Shown in pieces: positions 22,235 to 32,318 of a stretch of DNA of 58,979 nt. The stretch comes from Nemertoderma westbladi. Taxonomy: Eukaryota > Xenacoelomorpha > Nemertodermatida > Nemertodermatidae. Position numbers and translations under genes: made by a program. The notes below the pieces were generated by a model. The model did no database searches. It was not told the origin of the DNA and worked only from the letters and a program-made list of their open reading frames with translations. The stretch is from the NCBI GenBank assembly GCA_032718475.1, contig JAUCBJ010007968.1, positions 1-58,979 on the forward strand. The letters are read 5' to 3'. Numbering within the stretch: position 1 is the first letter of the stretch; each line of letters begins with the position of its first letter.

Positions 22235-24801
22235 CTAGTTCGTTCCACCTGACTTTGGGAACCATCTCAACTCTTTCCCTCTGTCGTCCTCCTCCCTTGG
22301 TCGTTTACTGGCCTCTGCCGCTCCTTTGGTCTTATCTCCCTTCAGGCTCCTGACCCTCGCCGTCACCTCTCTACTAATCCTGGTTGTCGACTCCTTGGGC
22401 GCTGGTGTTATTAGCTCCCGGTATCGCTTCACGGGTGGCCCCTCCGAGTGGCCCTGTTGTCTCCCCCTGGTGGCATCCCATAGGATCACTTTCATTGCCC
22501 GCGGCACATGCTCCGCCAAGAAATCTCTGAACTCCCCTCTGTTCTGTGGCGTCCACCTGTCCAAATACCTCTGCGTATTTATCACCCCGACATACGACGC
22601 CGCCGTCGCTACCTCCTGGTAGGTAAACGGAAGTCTCCGTTTGATAATCTCCAAGTGGGCCTCCTGGTTGATATTAAAGAAGCCCCACCGGAACTCCTGG
22701 GCCTTCATACGTTGCCGAGTCATGGCCCCGACGTCGGCCCACTCCTCGAAGATCCTAAACTTCTCTTCGTCGTCCATCTAGTCGCACTGGCGTCCGTAGT
22801 GCCCCCGGAAGTTGCACTTCGAACACCGGTTGTGCAACCGTGGACATGCCCCCATCCTGTGGCTCGACTCGCGGCAGTAGAGACAACTAGCCCTTTCTGG
22901 AACCGGTACAAACAGCTCATTTCCTGGTGGGTCTGTCTCCCACAGTAATCACAGCCGAGCACCAATGCCTCCCGCCCCACGTCGTCTTTCATCCCAAGCG
23001 ATCTCCACGGTCTGTGGAGTCGCTGGTAAGCGGACTTCTGGACGTTAGCGTCCCTGTCCACGTCGATCTCCTCGCCCCTCCCGGGCATCGTCTCCCTGAA
23101 TACTACCCGTGGTGCCGTTCCTGGTTGCTCGCCCAACCTGATGGTGCTCCCTGCGAAATCCATCGCCGGCTCCTCATGCACCCAGGCCCGCTTGCCGGGT
23201 TTATCCCAGAAGGCCCTCGCCCCACTGGCCATCACCACCCTCCCGCCAACCCAGTCCGTGTCCGAGTGGCCGATCCTCCCGATGGGCGGCATCTCTCCGA
23301 ACTCGTCGTCATCCTCGTCCTCCTCTGGGAGTGGCTTCAACCCCGGTATCCCGGTGGACCCACTATGTCCCTTCCCGCCTTGGCTCTCGCCCATGACTTT
23401 CCACCCTTCCAGCTCCCCTAGCCTCCTTAGCGGGTGATCACCCTTGGCGCCCGCTGGTATGGGCGTCGTCTGCAATCCCGATGTCGACTGTTTCGGTGAT
23501 CCCACTGTCCACCATAATTCTCGCCCTAGAGACTTCCCCGAACTCCCTGATGACGTCCAGCGAAGTTTGTCTAAGGCCGCCTGTTCCTCGAAGCCGTAGC
23601 TCTGCGCCCTAGCTTCCTCCTCCCTTTCTTCTGCTTCTCTCCTCTCCTGTCTAGCGATTTCTTCCAATCGCTTCGCTTCTCGTCTATCCGCCTCTAGCTG
23701 CTCTCATCTCTGATATGGCGTATCTACCTCCCCGTCTACCAGATGTCGGCAGTTATAGTACACTGACTCGCCCTTCAGCCCCGGGTGGTCTACCAGACCC
23801 TCGAAAGCCGCCTTGAAGGCTCTTCTGTAGCTTAGGGGTGATCCCGATAATAGGAATGCCGTTGGTTCCCTCTCGATAACCACGGTCATGAATAGGTTAA
23901 GCAAACCCATCATTATCCAGTCCTCCTGTAGGATATATCACTTCTGATATACCTTTATCGTTCCTCTCCGGAATTGATACACCTCTTGTTTCCCCGGTCT
24001 CGCTTCCCACTTCAGCGAGTTTGCCAAGTCCGCTCCGTACTCCTCTCTAAACTTACTCCAGTCCATTGGTTTGTGACACACGAGCCCCATTAGCTGGCCC
24101 ATCACCACCGCTCCACAATGGCCTGAGTTCTACACTAGTCCCAACCCGTCTGGTGCTGTCATAGCCATGTAGACCGTCTGCATATCCAGAATGTTGGGGG
24201 TGTCCGGACCGATGATTCTCTCCGCATCGTCGCGGATCGCCGATCCCACTTTCGTCGTCGACTTCTCTCTCACTAAGGTTTGCACCGCCTTCGGCAACCG
24301 CTTCAACTTCGGCCCGTCCTTCTTTCCATACGTCCCTAGATCGAATTGGAATATATCCCCATTTGGCGCGGCCAAATGTAGGAGTATGGTTCTGGCCGAC
24401 CCTGCCGATCCTCTCCTCGAACCCTCCTCGTCTTCCACGGTCCCTTCATCGTCTAGGACCATGTATCCTCCTCTGCTGACGGACTCTACGAACCTCTTCC
24501 AATCTTTTCTCGGTGGCTCTTTTGCGTACTTCGGAATCCTGAACTTCGCTTCGTCTCCTTTCACCACGTAGTGGAAATGCTCGAAGATCGCATTGTCCAG
24601 CGACGGCGTCCCGTAGGTCCCGACCAGCCGCTGTTCGTGTACCTCCCTGAAATGGTCCTATAGCGCTCGCGCTTTGTGACCTCTCTCTAACCGCTCGTAG
24701 TATGCCCTCGTCTTCTCTTCTGGATGCCTCTCGGTGAAATCCACCAGTATCTCCTTTCCTCCTAACTCCGCCTTTCTCTTCCTGACCAGTTTCTCCGCCA
24801 T
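22235..24801 (-). pseudogene. Extra ORF of element B: 3'-5' exonuclease-like domain plus three CCHC zinc knuckles
   Basis: From ATG 24801 one minus-strand frame runs about 2 kb, broken only by stops near 24653 (TAG), 24130 (TAG), 23944 (TGA) and 23704 (TGA). The first part resembles DEDD 3'-5' exonucleases (WRN/EXD type): YMVLDDEGT like the D-x-E box, ILLHLAAPNGDIFQFDLG, KVGSAIRDDAERI like the second Asp box, NILDMQTVYM, then WSKF and a Tyr/Asp-containing helix as a possible third box. A Glu/Arg-rich helix follows (RLEEIARQERREAEE). Then come three CX2CX4HX4C knuckles (CDYC..., CLYC..., CSKC...) with a frameshift between the first and second. A TAG directly abuts ATG 22777, opening a 180-residue tail. 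Position between pol and the polypurine tract is where env or accessory genes sit. The exonuclease assignment is by eye. Confidence 0.55.
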
Positions 24802-25404
24802 TTCGAACTCACTCACTCGCTCACCTGTAAGGTGGTGCCTTGCTAAGGCGCAGTACAGATGAGTGATAAGATTAGGATGGTTTATTCAATTCGACAATGT
24901 CCTACTTCTCACAGAATTCTAAGTTATAGCCTAATTTTTGCTATTTAATTTCTAAAACTACCAAATTGTACTTCAAATTGTAATTTGGTCCGTTACTTTA
25001 ATTATGTTCCTCTTACTAACCTCTAACTAATTATCTAACTAACGGTACTAAGTACCCTCTTACTACTAACTAACTATCTCTCAACTAACGGTACTACGTA
25101 CCCTCTTACTACCAACTAACTATCTAACTAACAGTACTACGTACCCTCTTACTACTTCTAACTATCTAACTACCTCTTACTACTAACTAACTATCTAACT
25201 AATGGTACTACGTACCCTCTTACTACTAACTAACTATCTAACTAACAGTACTACATACCCTCTTACTACTTCTAACTATCTAACTATCTGCCTACTTACT
25301 CTTTCTTTATTTACTTATTTTTTTATTTTAATGTGTGGGAAGGGCGTCTCGCCCTCAATCCCACCCCCCTCAGTCCAAAACTTGGACGACTAAACTCAAC
25401 TCTA
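24802..25404. other. Spacer between pol and the extra ORF of element B
   Basis: About 600 bp without coding. It contains AT-rich sequence (24.85-25.0 kb), the CTAACTA array (25.0-25.3 kb) and, next to the pol stop, a purine-rich minus-strand tract (GAGGGGGGTGGGATTGAGGG, 25350-25372). Confidence 0.6.
25010..25300. repeat. CTAACTA tandem array with GGTACTACGTACC cores (element B)
   Basis: About five degenerate units of ACTAACTATCTAACTAACGG followed by TACTACGTACCCTCTTACTA. GGTAC and GTACC can pair around a TAC loop. The same array is kept in element A at the equivalent position. Confidence 0.8.
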
Positions 25405-26539
25405 CTAAGGTGCGCCCTCAAGCAGGCAACACTTTCCTACAGCCCTTCTGTAGGTCTTTCTATCTTTCGCTCCTATTTTGCCACCTATCCGCACTTCTAC
25501 CGATCGGACTCTTCCGTCCTCATCGGAGTAAGTGCCCACAACTCTCACCAATCGCCACTGGTTGTTGATGATGGTATCGTCGGTGACGATCACCAGATCA
25601 CCCTCTTTTAACTCCCTATTCATATTCCTCCACTTGCTTCTCCTATGAGCGTGGGTAGATATTCCTCAACCCAGCTTCTCCAGTACTCTGCGCTTATCGC
25701 CTTGGTGACTTTCCAACTCTGTCGGGAGTGTATATTGTCTGGGTCTACACCCCGCATGTCGATGGTCGGCGGCCTCTCCATTAGAAAGTGACTGGGCATC
25801 AGCACATCTAATGACTCTGGGTCATCATTTTCTGGATATAGCGGTCTGCTATTAATGATACCCTCACACTTTGCTAGTACCGTCCTCAGTACGTCCTCTG
25901 TTACCATGTGGGTGTTCATCAACTTCGTCATCAGACGCTTGGAACTACCCACGAGTCTCTCGACGCATCCTAGAGTATGCGGAGCATACGGCGTCCTCCT
26001 CTCCCACTTCACCTGTCGTCTTCTCATGGCTGCCCTGACTTCCTCCCCTTCCAGGATATCCTTGGCATCCACCAGCTCGTTCTCTGCCCCCACAAAGTTG
26101 GTTCCGTTGTCGGAGTATATTACTGCGATCGTCCCACCTTTGTGGTCTCTGAACCTCTCTAGGGCATTGATGAATGCCGATGCTGTTGCATCTTGGGCGA
26201 GTTCTATCCCTACCGCCCATGTGTTGTTACATACAAAGATGATGCAATAGCGTTTCTCCGTGTGCCGCATCACCTTAATCTTTATCGGCCCGAACATATC
26301 CACACCGCAGTGCGTGAATGGCGGGTCGTGCTGTCTCACCCTACTGGCCGGTAATGGCGCCATTTCCTGTATGGCCCGCTCCTTCTTCGCCCGTCGGCAG
26401 GTTTGGCACTGCCCCACTACCGCCTTTACCTTCTTTCTTAGCTGTTTGACCCAAAAGGTCCTTCGTATCTCCGTGAGGGTTCTGTTGGTGCCCCTGTGCA
26501 ATATCGACTTATGGGAGTCCCAGATGATCTGGTGGACTA
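25405..26539 (-). pseudogene. BEL/Pao integrase of element B (two frameshifts)
   Basis: The frame enters by a shift near 26540 with HQIIWDSHKS; the zinc pair C-Q-T-C follows. The core has D in CGVDMFGP, D in YSDNGTNFVG and E in LGCVERLVG, so all three catalytic acids remain. A second frameshift near 25650 separates EEYLPTL from the tail at 25623-25405 (ELKEGDLVIVTDD, GKCCLLEGAP). The tail matches that of the copy at 3-1964 (LGDLVIVTDD, KCCLLE), showing relatedness. This is the end of pol; the next coding on this strand is the extra ORF 600 bp on. Confidence 0.88.
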
Positions 26540-27418
26540 TCGGCGATCCATCATTAAGATTCCATCATCATTGAGTTGTGGTGACAGTGTGATCAGCTCA
26601 CTGTCCCGTCGGAGATGCTGTTGTTTACCGAAGCGTTCCACCTCGTCGCCGTAATTCTTTCTCTGTTCGTAGCGGATGACGGCCTTGGCCGCTCCCTCCA
26701 GATCGACGGTTGTTTTACCTTTTGTGTCTTTACCGATTCCCCTAAGGAAGTCCCCGAAGGCTCTCCAGTACGCCACTAACTTCTTGGTCTTGTACCAACT
26801 TGAGCTGTAGCTAAGGAGTTTGTCCGTCGGGTTATCGCACAGTTCTTCCGGTTTCGGTTGCACGTCCCTTATCTCCCTCACCATCTGGCTGTATATCTCC
26901 TCACCTTATAAATCTCCTCCCTCTTCCTCTAATGCTATTTCCCCTGAGCCCGTGTCCACCTTTCTCATCGGCGGCCAGGCTGTCTTATCGTTCAGAAATT
27001 GCGGCCCATGCATCGGCGGCCAGGCTGTCTTATCGTTCAGAAATTGCGGCCCATGCTGCCACAATACTTCCTTCTTCAAGAAAGTGTGGCGTGCTACGCC
27101 CCTCGATAACAAGTCCGCTGGGTTCTCGTCCATTGGGCAGTAGTGCCACCTTTCTAACTCTGTCGTTGCCCTTATTTCGTCCACCCGGTTTGCGACGAAT
27201 ATAGGGTATCTTGTCCTTTCGTTATGTAGCCAACCAAGCACTACCATGGAGTCCGTCCAATAGTGTGTCTCCACTATGTTGGGAATAGCGTCCATTAAGT
27301 AGGCTGTGGCCCTAACTCCTAATCTCTCAGCTGTCAACTCGAGTTTTGGAACTGATGCTGAATCTGGTGGCGTTGACTTCGATTTGCTGAATGCGAGTCT
27401 GGGCTTATGAACCCCCTC
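26540..27418 (-). pseudogene. BEL/Pao RNase H and linker of element B
   Basis: This region continues in the same frame as the RT ORF after an in-frame TGA (27419-27421). RNase H-type motifs: KPRLAFSKSK, KLELTAERLG, YWTDSMVVLGWL and FVANRVDEI, then NPADLLSRG. A second in-frame TAA at about 26906 separates it from the linker (SSSWYKTKKLVAYWRAF). A 45-bp tandem duplication (26966-27010 and 27011-27055) repeats the 15 residues around PQFLNDKTAWPP. Confidence 0.85.
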
Positions 27419-30400
27419 TCATTGTACTAAGTAGAGTGCCGCACCGTATGCCTCTAATGATGCATCGGAGAACATGTGCAGATCCAGATTTGTCATGTCC
27501 CCATCCGGGAAATATACGCGTGGCATGCTGTATGTTCCCATCTGCTCTAAACTCTCTGTCCACTTGCTCCATTGCTTGCTGATCTCTTCCGGGAGTTCTA
27601 TGTCCCAATCCTCCTTCAGTTTGTATACTTTCTTGAGTATCTGTTTCCCCGTGACTAGTAATGGGGATGCTAGGCCTAGGGGATCGTATATCCTTGCTAT
27701 GTACGAAACATAGCCCCTCTTTGTGTGGATGTCTGCGCCCTCCTGACTCAACTGGTATTTCAACTCGTCTGTCTCTCGGTTCCACACGATCCCTAGTGCC
27801 TTCTGTTGGGACTCTACTCTCTTGTTCGCCATGTCCTGTCCCTTGGCTGTCGTGGGATTATCCATGGTCGACTCTGGCCTCCTGTCCTCTATGGCTTTCA
27901 TGAACTCTTGCGAGCTGGATTGGAACTTGGTTAGGTTAAACCCGGATCCTTTTAGGATGTTGCGAACCTCGCGCCCCGTATCCAGTAGTTCCTTAACCGT
28001 ATTTCCAGACTCCATCCCGTCGTCTACATAGAAGCCGCGTTGAATCATATCGACGGCTTTGGCGCTGCATTTATCTTCCTTCCCTTCTACCGTGTATCTT
28101 ACGGCCACAGTCGTTGTAACCGAAGACGACTTGGCTCCCATATTCTGTACTACCATCTTGTACATCGGTATTGTCGACGGTTCCTTTTCGCCGTTGTACC
28201 ATAAGAAGCGCTGACTGTCGCTATCCTCTTCCGTTACACAGACTTGGTTGAACATGCCTTCGATGTCGCAGATGAAAGCGTGTTTTCCGTTCCTGAATCT
28301 GAGTAGGACCTCGATCCCTGAGTTGTAGATGTTGGGACCCTCCAGCAGATAATCGTTTAGGCACTTGCCGTCGGTTTTAGCCGATGCGTCAACTACTATC
28401 CGCAGTTTACCTTTCTTCGGGTCTAGAGCCACGTGGAGTGGCAGGTAATAGGTCCTGTCCGTGTTTGGTTCGTCGACCGGTAACTCCACGGCCCATCCTT
28501 TCTCGACATACTTCCTAATCGTCTTATGAATGTACTCATTCTTCTTGGGGCTCCGTTTTAACGTCTGCTTCAACTTACGAAGCCTCGTGAGTACCATTCC
28601 TTTATTGTCGGGTAGCGGTAGCTTCGGTAGCTTCCATACCATCCCTATGGTATACCGCCCCTCGTCGCATGTCATCGATTCCTTTACACTTTGTAAAGCC
28701 TGCTTGTCTTCTACCGAGGTTCCGACCCTGGTCTCTTTTAATCCCTCAAAATCCTGCCTGAGCAGTCTCCTGAGCTGCTCCTCCGCTCCCTCATCTCCCA
28801 TTTCTCGCATAGTTCCCACGAACATGCATCCTGATGTCTCCGACATCCTAAACGGTATTTTGCTCCTGATTGGGCCGCTCAGCGTCCACCCGAATGGTGT
28901 TAAAATCGCCACCGGGTCACACTGCCTGTCTTCGCCGAAGACCGTTTGCTTTCTCTCGTGGGCCGTCGGGCAGTCCATTCCTACTATAATGGATACTTTC
29001 CTAACGTCCACCTCTGGGATTGAGAAGTCGATACTGTCCAGGAATTTGTATTGTTCGACCTCGATGTTGGTTGGCCGCCTGGCGTTGATATTTATCGACT
29101 CTATCACCTGGATGGGGTCGATGGTCGCCCCATAGTCGCATCCCGGTGCTATCGCTGCTATCACGCACCGTCCGGTCCTCATCTCCAGGACCTCATCTTT
29201 GCTGGAGATGGTTGTTACCGCCATTCTACTTGGCCTCGTTCTCAATCCTATCTCTTCGGCCACCCAATCCTCAACCAGCGTGAAGGCTGCTCCACTGTCG
29301 ACCAGCATCAATGTGGTCACTGATCGATTGCCTTCCCCAATCACTCGCACTGGTACTACCCCAAGTAGTACCGTTCCTCTCTTCTTTGCCCCTACGGTGC
29401 TCGTTGCCATCGTCTGACCTTTACTTTGACCGAACTTAATTGGCGTTTCCTTGCATTGATTAGCTCTATGTCCACTCATCACACATTGCGAGCAGATTTC
29501 GTTTCTTCTCGCGTATTCTACCTGATCTTCCCTGGGTAGTGCTTGCCAGTACCTGCAGTTCATGGTCTGATGAAGTGCATTTGTATGTAATTGGCATTTG
29601 CTCTTCGGGTTGTAGCCATCCTTATAAAGTGCGTTGCATATCGCACTTATGTTTGTACCAAAGTCCCTACTATTCTTATTGTTTGGGTTCGGCCTACTGG
29701 GCGTGCTGGGGTTATGTTTATTTGTGTTGTTATTTTTCCCCTGTCCGCTCCATGATGTGGTCTTACCTCCGGCTACTTGTGGACTGGCAGTCCCCTGCGT
29801 TGCTGCGTACGGCAGTGATTGTCTGAGCTTTGGCAATGCGTTCGACGTTTTGTGTTCTGGTTTCGGCCTGTGGTAATCGGTCTTTGGTCCCTTTCCCAGG
29901 CTATCCTCGCTATAGACTGGGTCCGTTATTAGTTCAGCTTCATAGTTTAAGAAGCTCGACATCTCTTCTAAACCCAGTTCCGCACCCTTCCTGTCTCGAG
30001 TGGAGAAAGCGATCTTCCTCCACTTGTTGTGCAACCACATCGGCAGTGCCTGCGCTATCGTGGTGATTTTAGTGGATGCGTTAAGTTCGTATGGCGCGTC
30101 CAGTGTCTTTAGCATGATTAGCGCTTTCTCGACTTTGTTAGCGAATGTCTTTATGCTAACGGGGTTATCCTGTAGGCCACCCAATGTTATACCTCTTAGG
30201 GTCTGTCGGATGATCTTGGCCGGGTGCCCGTACTCCCTGTCTAGTGCACGCCATGCTGTCGTGAAGCCACCCTTGATGCCCTGGTATTGCCTCACGATGT
30301 CGTATGCTGGGCCTCCTGTATATACTTGCAGATACTTTAGGCACTCCGCTTGCGTCAAGTTTTTTGTTAGTATTTCATTGCTATACATGCGCCGAAACTG

Positions 30401-30655
30401 CAGGTATTCTTCCGGCCTACTTCCATCGAATTTGAACGGTTCCACGGGTGGTAACTCGATCCTGGTTTTTAAGGCATCGATTAATGTAGCCATTCCCATC
30501 GCTTGCGCTTCCAATGGGTTCGATGGATGCTGTATAGGCTCTCCCGTTGGGTGCTGTCCGTTCGTCCTGTCTGGCGCTTTTCTTTGACTTGGATATATCA
30601 TTGGGGGTAGCGGCCCCCTCCATATTTCAGTGTCGCACGATCTATTCTCATCCAA
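27419..30655 (-). CDS. BEL/Pao Gag-protease-reverse transcriptase of element B
   Basis: A 1078-codon frame; residue numbers count from a TTG at 30655, but the frame stays open upstream to the C run at 30722-30735, so the true start lies further right. Residues ~60-240 form a DUF1759-type Gag domain (LPPVEPFKFDGSRPEEYLQF). Residues 388-401 are a CX2CX4HX4C knuckle (CSQC, H396, C401). The aspartic protease has LMLVDSGAAF with D453. RT spans about 690-900, with D797 in ICDIEGMF and the catalytic YVDD at 876-879 (FYVDDGMES). This single polyprotein packages, matures and copies the element RNA. The whole 3.2-kb frame is intact, in contrast to the broken downstream parts, so decay may be recent. 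Confidence 0.92.
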   Translation of the reverse strand: MDENRSCDTEIWRGPLPPMIYPSQRKAPDRTNGQHPTGEPIQHPSNPLEAQAMGMATLIDALKTRIELPPVEPFKFDGSRPEEYLQFRRMYSNEILTKNLTQAECLKYLQVYTGGPAYDIVRQYQGIKGGFTTAWRALDREYGHPAKIIRQTLRGITLGGLQDNPVSIKTFANKVEKALIMLKTLDAPYELNASTKITTIAQALPMWLHNKWRKIAFSTRDRKGAELGLEEMSSFLNYEAELITDPVYSEDSLGKGPKTDYHRPKPEHKTSNALPKLRQSLPYAATQGTASPQVAGGKTTSWSGQGKNNNTNKHNPSTPSRPNPNNKNSRDFGTNISAICNALYKDGYNPKSKCQLHTNALHQTMNCRYWQALPREDQVEYARRNEICSQCVMSGHRANQCKETPIKFGQSKGQTMATSTVGAKKRGTVLLGVVPVRVIGEGNRSVTTLMLVDSGAAFTLVEDWVAEEIGLRTRPSRMAVTTISSKDEVLEMRTGRCVIAAIAPGCDYGATIDPIQVIESININARRPTNIEVEQYKFLDSIDFSIPEVDVRKVSIIVGMDCPTAHERKQTVFGEDRQCDPVAILTPFGWTLSGPIRSKIPFRMSETSGCMFVGTMREMGDEGAEEQLRRLLRQDFEGLKETRVGTSVEDKQALQSVKESMTCDEGRYTIGMVWKLPKLPLPDNKGMVLTRLRKLKQTLKRSPKKNEYIHKTIRKYVEKGWAVELPVDEPNTDRTYYLPLHVALDPKKGKLRIVVDASAKTDGKCLNDYLLEGPNIYNSGIEVLLRFRNGKHAFICDIEGMFNQVCVTEEDSDSQRFLWYNGEKEPSTIPMYKMVVQNMGAKSSSVTTTVAVRYTVEGKEDKCSAKAVDMIQRGFYVDDGMESGNTVKELLDTGREVRNILKGSGFNLTKFQSSSQEFMKAIEDRRPESTMDNPTTAKGQDMANKRVESQQKALGIVWNRETDELKYQLSQEGADIHTKRGYVSYIARIYDPLGLASPLLVTGKQILKKVYKLKEDWDIELPEEISKQWSKWTESLEQMGTYSMPRVYFPDGDMTNLDLHMFSDASLEAYGAALYLVQ

Positions 30656-30985
30656 GGGGTTCGATGTTCTTATCCCTATTGGGGTATATTGTTGATATTG
30701 TGATGGGGGAATGTCACCCTGCCCCCCCCCCCCCCACCGGTATGTTTGGTACTGGGGTTGATGTTAATATATTGGGGCCCATGCACCTATCTGCAATAAT
30801 CATCCCCTCCCCTGGATGGATATATGTTATGTCCTTGCATGCTGTAGTCATACTGCTGTGCTGGTACCGGTATAGGCCTATCTACTTCTGGCCTACCTGC
30901 CAGTATGTACTCCGCAACTTCCAGGTTTAATCCCATTGTCCGCGCTATCCTATCGCCTATATTATCTCTCCCAGCATGGCAGTAG
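30656..30985 (-). pseudogene. N-terminal part of Gag of element B
   Basis: Reading the minus strand, coding starts at the truncation point with HAGRDNIGDRIARTMGLNLE and VAEYILAGRPEVDRPIPV. A frame change then leads to MGPNILTS and a Gly-rich stretch over the C run, then GQGDIPPSQYQQYTP into the main frame. It is homologous to 17.6-17.95 kb in element A. Confidence 0.65.
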
Positions 30986-31689
30986 TAGGATAAGAAGTGT
31001 CCTCACCATAGTCCTCCCTAGCTTGGGCTATGGGCATTCCATTCGGAGGGGTATAAAAAATGCCAAATTCCGGTGCTAAATTGCGGTGCATGCCATATGT
31101 CACCATCGGCAGTTGCCATCAACCAATCGTAGCATAGCCTAACCTCGCGATGCCCGCCTTACTCGACTGACTAACTAACCCTAATGTTATTCCCCTTTTC
31201 GCCACGTTACCACCACCACCACCACCACCACCACCACCACCACCACTGTATACTGTATATGGTGACGACAACGACAACATGGCCATCTATACGCACCACG
31301 CATATATTATATTATATCGATTGCCAACTCAACGATTTACCCACCGCCAGCTAGAGCTACTCCTCGACTGCTGTCGCCAAACCAACAAACCAGCCAGTAT
31401 GATACATGAAATTCCACCACGTTCCCGCTACGCGTATACGTACATTAGTGATTATTATTATTATTACGCAAAACCAAATAATTTTTAATTATACTGTATT
31501 TCCCTACCGGCTAATCAACCAATCAATAAACCGAATTTAGGCTATTTCTCAGTTTAAGACATGTATTATTTTTGAAAATATCTTATATATAATCTCTTGC
31601 TTTAATCACAATTAATCATTTGTAATGGTTTTAGTTTAAAAGTTTTTACTTTGTTTGTTTGATTTACAATAAAATAAATTAATTAAATA
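30986..31689. other. Junction region between element B and the Polinton gene block
   Basis: No gene supported. A CAC trinucleotide run lies at about 31210-31245. A 69-codon frame at 31279-31488 has odd composition (YYYYY from an ATT repeat) and is not accepted. I found no terminal repeat for the Polinton here. Confidence 0.5.
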
Positions 31690-32133
31690 ATGTCTTCTAA
31701 TTCCGATATGGTTATGCCAATAGTAAGGCATTCATTTTTTGCAGAAGATGGTGAAGCCTATATTGTTATTGATTATACAATTTACCGTCGGGGAGATGAT
31801 AAATATAAAATTGAGTTTTCTGAAAAAGCCAGTAAAGTTTTAAGCTCAATTGATATTGATGCTTCTGATAATAGTATTCATCTCTTAGATTACAACCTGA
31901 AAGTTGAGCATGAGAGAAAATTAATCAATATCTTACTATTATCCATGATAGAGGGGTTAATTGTTATTACACAATACAACGAAGCTGGTGAAAAGTTTGA
32001 AATACGGCTAAATCGGCATAGCCCCTACGAAATTATGTCTTTCTTTATTGTAATGATTTCAAAAGAATCCTTTGTCGAAACTGAAGAATCAACAGATAAT
32101 GTTGAATATGTTGATAATATTATTGATTCTTGA
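31690..32133 (+). CDS. Unknown protein at the left of the Polinton block
   Basis: 147 residues, acidic, with one hydrophobic stretch (KLINILLLSMIEGLIVIT, about 78-95) and an acidic C-terminus (ETEESTDNVEYVDNIID). The ATG is preceded by AT-rich leader. No family is recognised. The position at one end next to a RING gene is where related elements tend to carry accessory, host-interaction genes; that is inference. Confidence 0.6.
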   Translation: MSSNSDMVMPIVRHSFFAEDGEAYIVIDYTIYRRGDDKYKIEFSEKASKVLSSIDIDASDNSIHLLDYNLKVEHERKLINILLLSMIEGLIVITQYNEAGEKFEIRLNRHSPYEIMSFFIVMISKESFVETEESTDNVEYVDNIIDS

Positions 32134-32318
32134 CTTTTCCCACTATATTATAAATATTTTATGATTATTTATAAAATTTTGATGTTTTTAATTATGAAAA
32201 AAAACATCAAATTTTAAATAATCGAAAATTGTAGTAGTAATTGTATATACAGTATAACAGATTTGTTTGTTGTTGTGTATTGAGGTAATTATTTTCAATT
32301 TACTTTAAAATTTGGAAA

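Larger units (their letters stand above)
14301..30985 (-). mobile_element. BEL/Pao LTR retrotransposon B (minus strand, 5' truncated, split by element A)
   Basis: Order on the minus strand: Gag N-terminus (from about 30985), Gag-PR-RT, RNase H, integrase (to 25405), a CTAAC-rich spacer, an extra exonuclease/zinc-knuckle ORF (24801-22235), a polypurine tract, then the 3' LTR. That LTR starts TGTTAGCG at 22077 (minus strand) and ends ...CTGTCACA at 14301. It is split into 21897-22077 and 14301-14709 by insertion of element A; rejoined length would be about 590 bp, close to the other LTRs of this family. Homology to element A stops near 30985 at CCAGCATGG. No 5' LTR follows, so the 5' end is lost. 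Several stops and frameshifts show it is dead. Confidence 0.75.

Noticed and set aside
31279-31488. 69-codon ORF just left of the Polinton block
   Set aside because: Composition is dominated by microsatellite translation (YYYYY) and no domain or conservation signal can be seen.
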